Shown here: positions 20,081 to 28,893 of the stretch, in pieces
How positions within the stretch are numbered: the stretch's first letter is position 1
Layout of the letters: every line of letters starts with the position of its first letter
Source: Pseudomonas sp. ML96
GTDB taxonomy: Bacteria; Pseudomonadota; Gammaproteobacteria; Pseudomonadales; Pseudomonadaceae
Direction: 5' to 3'
Assembly: GCF_000761545.1 (NCBI RefSeq)
Contig: NZ_JPMY01000001.1
Location: 1 to 58,996, forward strand
DNA length: 58,996 nt
Notes under the pieces: model-generated
Told to the model about the DNA's origin: nothing
The model's input: only the letters and a program-made list of their open reading frames with translations
The model's database searches: none
Program-made: the position numbers and the translations under genes

Positions 20081-21946
20081 TCAGCGTTTGCCCGCGTACC
20101 AGATCACCCGGCTGACGCCACGGGTGACGGCCACATAGGCCAGGCGCAGGCTCTCGTCGCGCATGGCCTGGTCGTAGCTGTTGCGGAACAGGCCGCAGTG
20201 GCCGTACAGCGCGTTGCGCAGCGGATGCGACTCGGGGCTGCCGCCCTCGTCGAGGATGATCGCCACCTCGCCCTGCAGACCCTTGGCGCGGTGGATGCTG
20301 TAAGCGCGTACCGGCAGGCTCGGGTCCAGCTGGGCCTGCACTTGCTTCAGCGCGTCGTTGCGCCTCCCCAGCAGCAGCACCGGGTTGCGCTCACGGCTGC
20401 CGCGTTGGGCAACATGCGCGCACTGCGCGGTGATTTCCTGCAGTAGCTCGGGCAACTGGCGCTTGAGGTCGAAACCTTCGATGCGGCGCACGCCGTGGTC
20501 GCCCGGCTGCGTGGTCTTGATTGCCTGGCTGCGCTTGGCCTGCTTGCAGGCGACGCCCTCCAGCAACGCCTCGGCATCGCGCAGGATCGGCTCGATGCTG
20601 CGGAAGTTGCTGGTCAGCATCAGCACCTGGCTCTTGGCTTTGCCGCGGCTCGGGAAGTGACGGTCGAAGTCGAGGAACAGCTCCGGCGAGCTGCCCCGCC
20701 AGCCGTAGATCGACTGCCAGTCGTCACCGATGGCCATCAGGCTGACCGCCTTGCCGCGGCCGGCCAGCGCGCGGTGCACGGCCTGCAGCCAGTGGACGAT
20801 CTGTGGCGAGATGTCCTGAAACTCGTCGATCAGCAGATGGCGCAGCGGCTCGATGGTCTCTGCCGGCAGCTCCTCGGAGTTGACCAGGCGCTCGCCGAGC
20901 TGGCGGAAGGCCGCGTCGAAGGTAATGACGCCTTGTGCCTGCAGCAGTGCCTGCAAACGCGTCCAGAAGCTGGCGAGTGCTTGCAGGAACAGGCGCTCGC
21001 GCGGCGCGCAGTTCAGCGTGGTGGTGTCGATGCGGTCCGGGCGCAGGCCGAGGCTCTCGGCGAAGCAGCCTTGCTGGTAGAAAGCCTCGAATAGCGGCGT
21101 GGCGCGTAGTTCGCCGGCCAGGCGCAAACCCTCCTGCGGCGGTTTGCCGACGGTCTCGGGCATGGCCACGCCGAGCAGCTCATGCACCTGCTGGCGGAAG
21201 GCGGCATCGCTGACGTAGAGATCGTCGTAGGCCTGGCGTAGCAGGCGCTGTTGCGCGGGCGGCAGGCGGCCGCCGGCGGGGGCGTCCGGCTCCTCGCTGG
21301 CGCCGCTGCCGAGCTGCTCGAACCAGCTCGGTGCACTCAGCAGCGCCTTGGCTTGTTGCGCCATGGCCGAGTGGAAGGTGCGCACGCACTGGCGCGCCTG
21401 CGCCTCGTCGAAGGGAAATTGCCAGAAGGCCAGCAGGCGCAGCAGTTGGCCGCGCAGTTCGGCGCAGGAGGCGTTGGTGAAGGAGATCACCGTGAGGCTG
21501 GCGGCGGGAATCTGCAGGTGGCAGAGCATGAACACCACGCGTAGCAGCAGGGTGGTGGACTTGCCCGAGCCGGCACCGGCGAAGATGCGCGCCAGCGGGG
21601 AGCGGCAGAGGATCATCGCCCACTGCTCGTCGGATGGTGCGCCGATCAGCCCGGCCGCCACCGCCTCGGCGACGCTGGCGCGCATGGCGGCGACCTGGCT
21701 GTCGTTGACCTTCAGGCGGGCGCTGGAATAGATGCCGGTTGGGGCGGGGGCAGGGCCGTCGCTGGCCTTCTTCTTGCGCCCGCCGGCCTTGGCCTTGCCG
21801 CTGGCGGTGCGCTTGGCGCGCGGTTGTGGCTGGCGCAGCCGGGCTGCGGCTTCACGCTCGGCGCGCAGGTATTCGGTGGTGCGGGGGAAGTAGCGCGCTA
21901 GGGCGGCGGAGAACAGCGCCTTATAGCGTTTGACGGCGGACAGCAT
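20081..21946 (-). CDS. Stand-alone UvrD/Rep-type SF1 helicase
   Basis: 621 residues. After a basic, Lys/Ala-rich linker (about 35-75) all SF1A motifs appear in order: Walker A AGAGSGKSTT near 122, Ia VISFTNASCAELRGQL, II LLIDEFQDISPQ, III MAIGDDWQSIYGWRG, IV LTSNFRSIEPIL, V YSIHRAKGLQGEVAII and VI LRLAYVAVTRGVSRV. It is shorter than UvrD or Rep (about 670-720) and lacks RecB-type nuclease or RecC-like parts. It resembles the helicase IV/HelD-like and UvrD-like hypothetical helicases of Pseudomonas. A role in DNA repair or in defence is possible; no partner gene is linked. Confidence 0.85.
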   Translation of the reverse strand: MLSAVKRYKALFSAALARYFPRTTEYLRAEREAAARLRQPQPRAKRTASGKAKAGGRKKKASDGPAPAPTGIYSSARLKVNDSQVAAMRASVAEAVAAGLIGAPSDEQWAMILCRSPLARIFAGAGSGKSTTLLLRVVFMLCHLQIPAASLTVISFTNASCAELRGQLLRLLAFWQFPFDEAQARQCVRTFHSAMAQQAKALLSAPSWFEQLGSGASEEPDAPAGGRLPPAQQRLLRQAYDDLYVSDAAFRQQVHELLGVAMPETVGKPPQEGLRLAGELRATPLFEAFYQQGCFAESLGLRPDRIDTTTLNCAPRERLFLQALASFWTRLQALLQAQGVITFDAAFRQLGERLVNSEELPAETIEPLRHLLIDEFQDISPQIVHWLQAVHRALAGRGKAVSLMAIGDDWQSIYGWRGSSPELFLDFDRHFPSRGKAKSQVLMLTSNFRSIEPILRDAEALLEGVACKQAKRSQAIKTTQPGDHGVRRIEGFDLKRQLPELLQEITAQCAHVAQRGSRERNPVLLLGRRNDALKQVQAQLDPSLPVRAYSIHRAKGLQGEVAIILDEGGSPESHPLRNALYGHCGLFRNSYDQAMRDESLRLAYVAVTRGVSRVIWYAGKR

Positions 21947-22024
21947 GGCAACTCGGAAAGCAGGTGCGGCCGGCCATCATACGGGCTTTCCTCCCCCGGC
22001 TGGAGCCTGGCAATGGGCCAGTGC

Positions 22025-23607
<1,583 letters not shown>

Positions 23608-23636
23608 GGTGATCACGTTAGGTTATTTCAGGGAAA

Positions 23637-23670
23637 AGCCTTCGCAATAAAGGCTGCTGTGTGATTTCAC
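23637..23670. promoter_or_regulatory. Dyad sites between the Lrp regulator and the DMT exporter
   Basis: AGCCTT at 23637-23642 and AAGGCT at 23650-23655 form a dyad with 7 bases between the arms. A second short dyad, GTGATTTCAC, lies at 23661-23670. Both are in the 134-base divergent region, where an Lrp-type operator is expected. Binding is inferred only. Confidence 0.4.
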
Positions 23671-23741
23671 CTTAGATTAGCCATGGAGTGGCCGGGCTGG
23701 GTAGCCGAATAATGAGCGCACCCCAACCGGAGACTCCGACC

Positions 23742-24638
23742 ATGGACAAGACCCTCAAGCGCGGCTCGCTGGAAATGATCGCGGCGATGCTGATTTCCGG
23801 CACCATCGGCTGGTTCGTCCTGGTGTCCGGCCAGTCCGTGGTCGACGTAGTGTTCTGGCGCTGCCTGATCGGCGGCGCCATGTTGCTGCTGGTGTGTGCC
23901 GCGCTTGGCCTGCTGCGTCGCGAGCTGCTGAATCGTCGCGTGCTGGTTCTGGCGCTGGTCAGCGGGGTGGCCATAGTCGGCAACTGGTTGCTGCTGTTCG
24001 CCTCCTATTCCAAGGCGTCGATCGCCATCAGCACGGCGGTGTACAACGTCCAGCCGTTCATGCTGGTGGGCCTGGCCGCGCTGTTCCTCGGCGAGCGTAT
24101 CAGCCTGGCCAAGCTGGCGTGGCTGGGCGTGGCCTTCCTCGGCATGCTGGCCATTGTCAGCGCCCATGGCGACACCGGTACCATGGGCGAGAACTACCTG
24201 CTGGGTATCGCCCTGGCCCTGGGGGCGGCGCTGCTCTATGCAGTGGCGGCGCTGATCGTCAAACGCCTCTCCGGCACGCCGCCGCACCTGATCGCGCTGG
24301 TCCAGCTGCTCACCGGCATCCTGATGCTGGCGCCGCTGGCCAGTTACCAGCTGCCCGAGCAACCAGAAGCCTGGGCCAGCCTGGCGGCGCTGGGCATCCT
24401 GCATACCGGGGTGATGTACATGCTGCTGTACAGCGCCATCCAGAAGCTGCCGACGGCGCTGACCGGGGCGTTGTCGTTCATCTATCCGATCGCGGCGATC
24501 TTCGTCGACTGGCTGGCTTTCGGTCATCGCCTCAGCCCGCTGCAGTGGCTGGGTGTGGCGGCCATCCTGCTGGCGGCGGCCGGCATGCAGCAGGGCTGGA
24601 GCCTGCGCCGGCGCCTGCCGGTAGCCGAGGCGAAGTAG
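23742..24638 (+). CDS. DMT-superfamily (EamA) exporter
   Basis: 298 residues, about ten membrane helices arranged as two EamA repeats (about 12-135 and 150-285). Typical blocks are FWRCLIGGAMLLL, YSKASIAISTAVYNVQPF and, in the second half, LSFIYPIAAIFVDWLAFGH. The ATG at 23742 has a GGAG site 9 bases upstream; the earlier ATG at 23712 has none. The divergent Lrp gene suggests an amino-acid or metabolite efflux role under Lrp control. Confidence 0.9.
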   Translation: MDKTLKRGSLEMIAAMLISGTIGWFVLVSGQSVVDVVFWRCLIGGAMLLLVCAALGLLRRELLNRRVLVLALVSGVAIVGNWLLLFASYSKASIAISTAVYNVQPFMLVGLAALFLGERISLAKLAWLGVAFLGMLAIVSAHGDTGTMGENYLLGIALALGAALLYAVAALIVKRLSGTPPHLIALVQLLTGILMLAPLASYQLPEQPEAWASLAALGILHTGVMYMLLYSAIQKLPTALTGALSFIYPIAAIFVDWLAFGHRLSPLQWLGVAAILLAAAGMQQGWSLRRRLPVAEAK

Positions 24639-24647
24639 GGCGGCTGG

Positions 24648-25580
24648 CTAGGCGCGGCGGCGGGCGTCGAAGCGTTCCGCCCACTTGTGTTCGCGGAAGC
24701 GCTCGACGATGAAGTCGATGAACACCCGCGTCTTGGCCGGCAGCAGCTTCTGCGCGCTGAAGTAGAGGCTCAGGCTGCCGGTGTCCACATACCAGTCCGG
24801 CAGTACCCGCTGCAGGCTGCCGTTCTGCAGATAGGGCAACGCGTGCACGGTGCTGACCAGGGTCACGCCCAGGCCCTGCAGGGCCGCGTGGCAGGCCGCC
24901 TCAGGGTCGTTCATGGTCACCCGCCGGGTCATTTCGAAGGTGGCCTGGCGGTCGTCGCGGGTACGTAGCGGCCAGCTGCGCACGCGGCCTGTCTGCGGCG
25001 AGCGCAGGAGGATGCCGGCGTGCGGGGTCAGGTCTTCCGGCTGCTCGATGGGCGCGTGGCGGGAGAGATACTCCGGCGAGGCCAGCAGCACCCGGTGGGC
25101 TGGCGCCAGTTGCCGGGCAATTGCCCCGGGCGGCAGCTCGAAGCCACCGCCGAGGGCGGCGTCGAAGCCTTCGCCGATCAGGTCCACGGCGCGGTTATCG
25201 AAGTGCCAGTCGGGCACTATCGCCGGATAGCGAGCCAGGAAATCGGAGAGGTGCGGCATGATGTAGTCGCGGCCGAAGGCCACGCCCATGCTCACCTTGA
25301 GCGTGCCCGCCGGCTGGCCCTGGCTGCTGGCCAGGTTGGCCACTGCGCCCTGGATGCTGGCCAGCCCGCCACTCACTTCCGCCAGAAAACGCTCGCCGGC
25401 CTCGGTCAGGGTCAGGCGCCGGGTGCTGCGCAGAAACAGACGCACACCGAGGTTGCTCTCCAGACGGGCCACATTCTTGCCCACCGCCGCGGGTGTCAGG
25501 CCCAGGCGCCGTGCGGCCTCGGCGAAGCTGCTGGCCTCCGCCGCGCGGACGAAGCACTCGATGCTGCTGAGGGTTTCCAT
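24648..25580 (-). CDS. LysR-family transcriptional regulator
   Basis: 310 residues. The N-terminal winged HTH is intact (FAEAARRLGLTPAAVGKNVA, then RLFLRSTRRLTLTEAGERFL), followed by a type 2 periplasmic-binding-like effector domain. A GGAGAG site precedes the ATG at 25580. It is divergent from a short-chain dehydrogenase, 120 bases away, and most likely controls it; it ends 10 bases from the convergent DMT exporter gene. Confidence 0.92.
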   Translation of the reverse strand: METLSSIECFVRAAEASSFAEAARRLGLTPAAVGKNVARLESNLGVRLFLRSTRRLTLTEAGERFLAEVSGGLASIQGAVANLASSQGQPAGTLKVSMGVAFGRDYIMPHLSDFLARYPAIVPDWHFDNRAVDLIGEGFDAALGGGFELPPGAIARQLAPAHRVLLASPEYLSRHAPIEQPEDLTPHAGILLRSPQTGRVRSWPLRTRDDRQATFEMTRRVTMNDPEAACHAALQGLGVTLVSTVHALPYLQNGSLQRVLPDWYVDTGSLSLYFSAQKLLPAKTRVFIDFIVERFREHKWAERFDARRRA

Positions 25581-25654
25581 AGGCTCTCCATAAACCATTG
25601 GTATCGACTGAATATAGCGATTGCCAGCTTATCGGTTGTGAGTGGCGGGTGAAT

Positions 25655-25684
25655 ACTGGGGCCGTCTTACACACCAACCCCAGT
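25655..25684 (+). repeat. Leader hairpin or operator upstream of the first SDR gene
   Basis: ACTGGGG at 25655-25661 pairs perfectly with CCCCAGT at 25678-25684 across 16 bases, just upstream of the AGGAG ribosome-binding site of the dehydrogenase gene. It could fold in the RNA leader or be part of a LysR binding site. Confidence 0.45.
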
Positions 25685-25700
25685 TTCAGGAGATTCAAAA

Positions 25701-26450
25701 ATGAGCACCAACAAAACCCTCGAAGGCAAAGTCGCATTCATCCAAGGTGGTTCCCGCGGCATCGGCGCCGCCATCGCCCAGCGCCTGGCGAAGGAGGGCG
25801 CAGCCGTCGCCCTGACCTACGTGTCCTCCGCCGCCGGCGCTCTCGACGTGGTGCAGGCCATCGAAGCCGCCGGTGGTCGCGCCATCGCCATCCAGGCCGA
25901 CAGCCGCGACGAGCAGGCCATCCGCGCCGCCATCCGCCACACCGTAGAAAGCTTCGGTCGCCTCGACATCCTGGTGAACAACGCCGGCGTGCTGGCCATC
26001 GCGCCGATCGAGGAATTCAGCATCGACGACCTGGACCGCACCCTGGATGTGAACGTGCGCAGCGTGGTGATCGCCAGCCAGGAAGCCGCCCGTGTGATGG
26101 GCGAGGGCGGGCGCATCATCACCATCGGCAGTACCAACGCCGAGCGCATGCCCTTTGGTGGCGGCTCGGTCTACGCCCTGAGCAAGGCTGCGGTGGCTGG
26201 TTTCACCAAGGGCCTGGCGCGTGACCTGGGGCCGCGCGGCATCACCGTCAACAACGTGCAGCCGGGCCCGGTGGATACCGACATGAACCCGGACAACAGC
26301 GACTTCGCCGAAGCGCTGAAGCAGACCATGGCGCTGCCGCGCTACGGCAAGGCGGAGGAGATCGCCAGCTTCGTGGCCTACCTGGCCGGCCCGGAAGCGG
26401 CCTACATCACCGGCGCCAACCTGACCATCGATGGTGGCTTCTCCGCCTGA
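25701..26450 (+). CDS. Short-chain dehydrogenase/reductase (classical SDR)
   Basis: 249 residues. The Rossmann motif is present as the variant QGGSRGIG near 14-22, then LVNNAG near 90 and the Ser/Tyr/Lys catalytic set in IGSTNAERMPFGGGSVYALSK (SxnYxxxK). It ends with the SDR tail ITGANLTIDGGF. The AGGAG site lies 9 bases before the ATG. Substrate is unknown; the sequence resembles 3-oxoacyl-reductase-like SDRs often placed under LysR control. It is divergent from such a LysR gene. Confidence 0.92.
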   Translation: MSTNKTLEGKVAFIQGGSRGIGAAIAQRLAKEGAAVALTYVSSAAGALDVVQAIEAAGGRAIAIQADSRDEQAIRAAIRHTVESFGRLDILVNNAGVLAIAPIEEFSIDDLDRTLDVNVRSVVIASQEAARVMGEGGRIITIGSTNAERMPFGGGSVYALSKAAVAGFTKGLARDLGPRGITVNNVQPGPVDTDMNPDNSDFAEALKQTMALPRYGKAEEIASFVAYLAGPEAAYITGANLTIDGGFSA

Positions 26451-26469
26451 GGTAGCCGCAGCCGATACA

Positions 26470-26506
26470 ACAACGCCTGTCGCCTGCGCGACGGGCGTTG
26501 TCGTTT
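26470..26506 (+). terminator. Terminator of the first SDR gene
   Basis: A 14-bp stem (26470-26483 with 26488-26501, one T-G wobble) and a CTGC loop starts 20 bases past the SDR stop codon. The following T-run is short (CGTTT), so it may be only moderately efficient. Confidence 0.7.
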
Positions 26507-26518
26507 GGGAGGGAAAAC

Positions 26519-26857
26519 TCAGTTGTCGCGGGTCAGCACTTCCAGCAACTCAATCTCGAACACCAGGTTGGAATTCGGCGGAATCGCCCCGACCTGGCGC
26601 TCGCCATAGCCCAAGTGCGCCGGCACCCATAGCTTGCGCTTGCCGCCGACCTGCATGCCCATCAGGCCCTGGTCCCAGCCCTGGATCACCCGGCGCGTGC
26701 CGATCACGCACTGGAACGGCTTGCCGCGCGCATAGGAGGAGTCGAACTCGCTGCCGTCCTCCAGCCAGCCGCGGTACTGGGTGGTGATCAGCGCACCTTT
26801 GACGGCGGCCTTGCCGCTGCCGATCTCCAGGTCTTCGATTTTCAGTTCGTCGCTCAT
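26519..26857 (-). CDS. FKBP-type peptidyl-prolyl isomerase
   Basis: 112 residues, a single cytoplasmic FKBP domain with no signal peptide: YRGWLEDGSEFDSSYARG, VIQGWDQGLMGMQVGGKR and IPPNSNLVFEIELLEV. The start at 26857 (MSDELKIEDL) fits the family; a longer frame upstream overlaps the neighbouring regulator and is a shadow. It sits between two LysR/SDR modules with which it has no obvious functional link. Confidence 0.93.
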   Translation of the reverse strand: MSDELKIEDLEIGSGKAAVKGALITTQYRGWLEDGSEFDSSYARGKPFQCVIGTRRVIQGWDQGLMGMQVGGKRKLWVPAHLGYGERQVGAIPPNSNLVFEIELLEVLTRDN

Positions 26858-26894
26858 TGTTCTGCTCGCGAATGGTTTGGCTGGCGGCGTTTTG

Positions 26895-27803
26895 TCAGGG
26901 ATTGCCGCCGTTGGCAAGTGCGCCGCGCGCGAAGTCGATGAAGGCACGTAGCGCTGCGGGCACGTGGCGGCGGCTCGGGTAGTAGAGGTGCAGGCCGGCG
27001 TAGTATGGGCACCAGTCGCCGAGCACCTGCACCAGGCGGCCGTCGGCGATCTGCTCGCGGACCATCTCCTCGAATACATAGGCGAGGCCGACGCCCTGCT
27101 GCGCCGGCTCGACCATCAGCGCCACGTCGTCCAGGGTCAGCGGACCGTCGACCTCTATCTCCAGGGCGATGCCGCCGCGCTCGAACTCCCAGCGATAGAA
27201 GTTGCCGCCGGGGAAACGGTGGCGGATGCAGGGCAGGCCGTGCAGGTCCTCGGGCTTCTGCGGGGCGGGATGGCGCTCGAACAGCGCAGGGGCGCCGACC
27301 ACCACCGAGCGCATGCGCGGGCCGATGGGCAGCGAGACCATGTCCGCCTCCAGGCGCTCGCCGAAGCGCACGCCGGCGTCGAAGCCGGCGGAAACGACGT
27401 CGACCAGGCCGTCGTCGGCCACCAGTTCCAGGCGCACGTCGGGGTAGGCGGCGAGGAAGCGCCCCACCAGCGGCAGTAGCACCAACTGGATAGCGGCGCG
27501 CCCGGCATTGATGCGCAGGCTGCCGGAGGGTTTGTCGCGGAAATTGTTGAGGTCTTCCAGGGCGTCGGCGATATCGCGGAAGGCCGGCCGTACTCGTGCC
27601 TGCAGGCGCTCGCCGGCTTCGGTGAGTGCCACGCTGCGCGTGGTGCGGTTGAACAGGCGCACGCCCAGGCGCTCCTCCAGGCCGCGCAGGGCATGGCTCA
27701 GCGCCGAGGGCGTGAGGCCCAGATCGACCGCGGCGCGGGCGAAGCTGAGGTGCTGGGCGATGGCCAGGAAGATCGCCAGGTCGGTGGGCGAGACGTTTTT
27801 CAT
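26895..27803 (-). CDS. LysR-family transcriptional regulator
   Basis: 302 residues. The N-terminal HTH reads FARAAVDLGLTPSALSHALR, and the rest is the LysR substrate-binding domain with the GERLEADMVSLPIGPRMRSV segment typical of the subgroup related to DhcR or YafC regulators. It is divergent from a short-chain dehydrogenase 116 bases away. The region between them contains an AATTGC-N12-GCAATT dyad, which fits a LysR operator. Confidence 0.92.
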   Translation of the reverse strand: MKNVSPTDLAIFLAIAQHLSFARAAVDLGLTPSALSHALRGLEERLGVRLFNRTTRSVALTEAGERLQARVRPAFRDIADALEDLNNFRDKPSGSLRINAGRAAIQLVLLPLVGRFLAAYPDVRLELVADDGLVDVVSAGFDAGVRFGERLEADMVSLPIGPRMRSVVVGAPALFERHPAPQKPEDLHGLPCIRHRFPGGNFYRWEFERGGIALEIEVDGPLTLDDVALMVEPAQQGVGLAYVFEEMVREQIADGRLVQVLGDWCPYYAGLHLYYPSRRHVPAALRAFIDFARGALANGGNP

Positions 27804-27810
27804 TGATGAG

Positions 27811-27834
27811 AATTGCTCAGTAAGTCATGCAATT
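27811..27834. promoter_or_regulatory. LysR-type operator candidate
   Basis: AATTGC at 27811-27816 and GCAATT at 27829-27834 form a perfect inverted repeat with a 12-base spacer, starting 7 bases upstream of the LysR start codon in the divergent promoter. Spacing and form agree with T-N11-A LysR boxes. Confidence 0.5.
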
Positions 27835-27919
27835 TTATTGGGATTATCACATCAGTACCCCAGCCCTAGAGTGTCGTCAACGGCCCGCGTGGTGCGGGAC
27901 GACATCCGAGGAATTCGAT

Positions 27920-28750
27920 ATGCGTACCTGGCTGATTACTGGAGCTTCCCGTGGTTTCGGCGCACTGATCGCCGAACAGGCCCTCAACGCCGGCGATGCC
28001 GTCATCGCCACCGCCCGCAAGCCCGCCGACGTCACCGCCCGCCTGGGCGAGCATCCCAACCTGCTGGTCGTGCGCCTGGACGTGACCCGCGAGGAGGAGG
28101 CCCACGAGGCCGTCGCCGCGGGCATCGCCCGCTTCGGCCGCATCGACGTGCTGGTCAACAACGCCGGCTTCGGTGTGCTCGGCGCGGTGGAGGAAACCAG
28201 CGCGGCGGAGACCGAGCGCCTGTTCGCCACCAACGTGTTCGGCGTGCTCAACGTCACTCGCGCCGTGCTGCCGCACATGCGCCGCCAGCGCTCCGGGCAT
28301 GTCATCAACATCTCATCGCTCGGTGGCTACCAGGCCTACATGGGCTGGGGCGTGTACGGCTCCACCAAGTTCGCCGTGGAAGGCATCAGCGAGGCGCTGC
28401 AGCAGGAAGTAGCGCCGCTCGGCATCCACGTCACCGTGGTCGAGCCAGGTTTCTTCCGCACCGACTTCCTCGACGAGCAGTCGCTGGTGAAGACCGCGCT
28501 GGAGTTGGCCGACTACGACGAGACGGTCGGCGCCATGCGCAAGTTCGCCCACGCGGCCAACCATGCCCAACCAGGTGACCCGGCCAAGTTCGCCGAGGCC
28601 CTGCTGGCGCTGGCCAACGCCGAGCAACCGCCGCTGCGCTTGCCGCTGGGCAGCGATGCGCTGGCGCGCATCGAGCAGAAGCATGCGCAGGTCGAGGTTG
28701 AACTGCAGGCCTGGCGTGCACTGGCCATGTCCACCGACTTCCCGGCCTGA
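27920..28750 (+). CDS. Short-chain dehydrogenase/reductase of the YbbO-like type
   Basis: 276 residues. Cofactor and catalytic blocks are intact: LITGASRGFG near 5-14, LVNNAGFGVLGAVEE near 78, NISSLGGYQAYMGWGVYGSTK (Ser, Tyr, Lys) and VVEPGFFRTDF near 175. The family acts on ketones, aldehydes or retinol-like compounds with NADP(H). A GAGG site lies 9 bases upstream of the ATG. The 5' leader contains a hairpin with CCCGC/GCGGG arms at 27884-27898. Divergent from a LysR gene that probably controls it. Confidence 0.9.
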   Translation: MRTWLITGASRGFGALIAEQALNAGDAVIATARKPADVTARLGEHPNLLVVRLDVTREEEAHEAVAAGIARFGRIDVLVNNAGFGVLGAVEETSAAETERLFATNVFGVLNVTRAVLPHMRRQRSGHVINISSLGGYQAYMGWGVYGSTKFAVEGISEALQQEVAPLGIHVTVVEPGFFRTDFLDEQSLVKTALELADYDETVGAMRKFAHAANHAQPGDPAKFAEALLALANAEQPPLRLPLGSDALARIEQKHAQVEVELQAWRALAMSTDFPA

Positions 28751-28893
28751 GTCGCCCGAGGCAGAGCAGCCGCGCCCCCGCGCGGCTGTTTCGTTGTGCC
28801 AGCCTGCGCCCATTGGTCCACTTGTACGATCACCCGGTTATTGGCTAGGGTGCATGCCCTACCGCAGCAGTCGCTCATGGATGGCAGTTGGTT

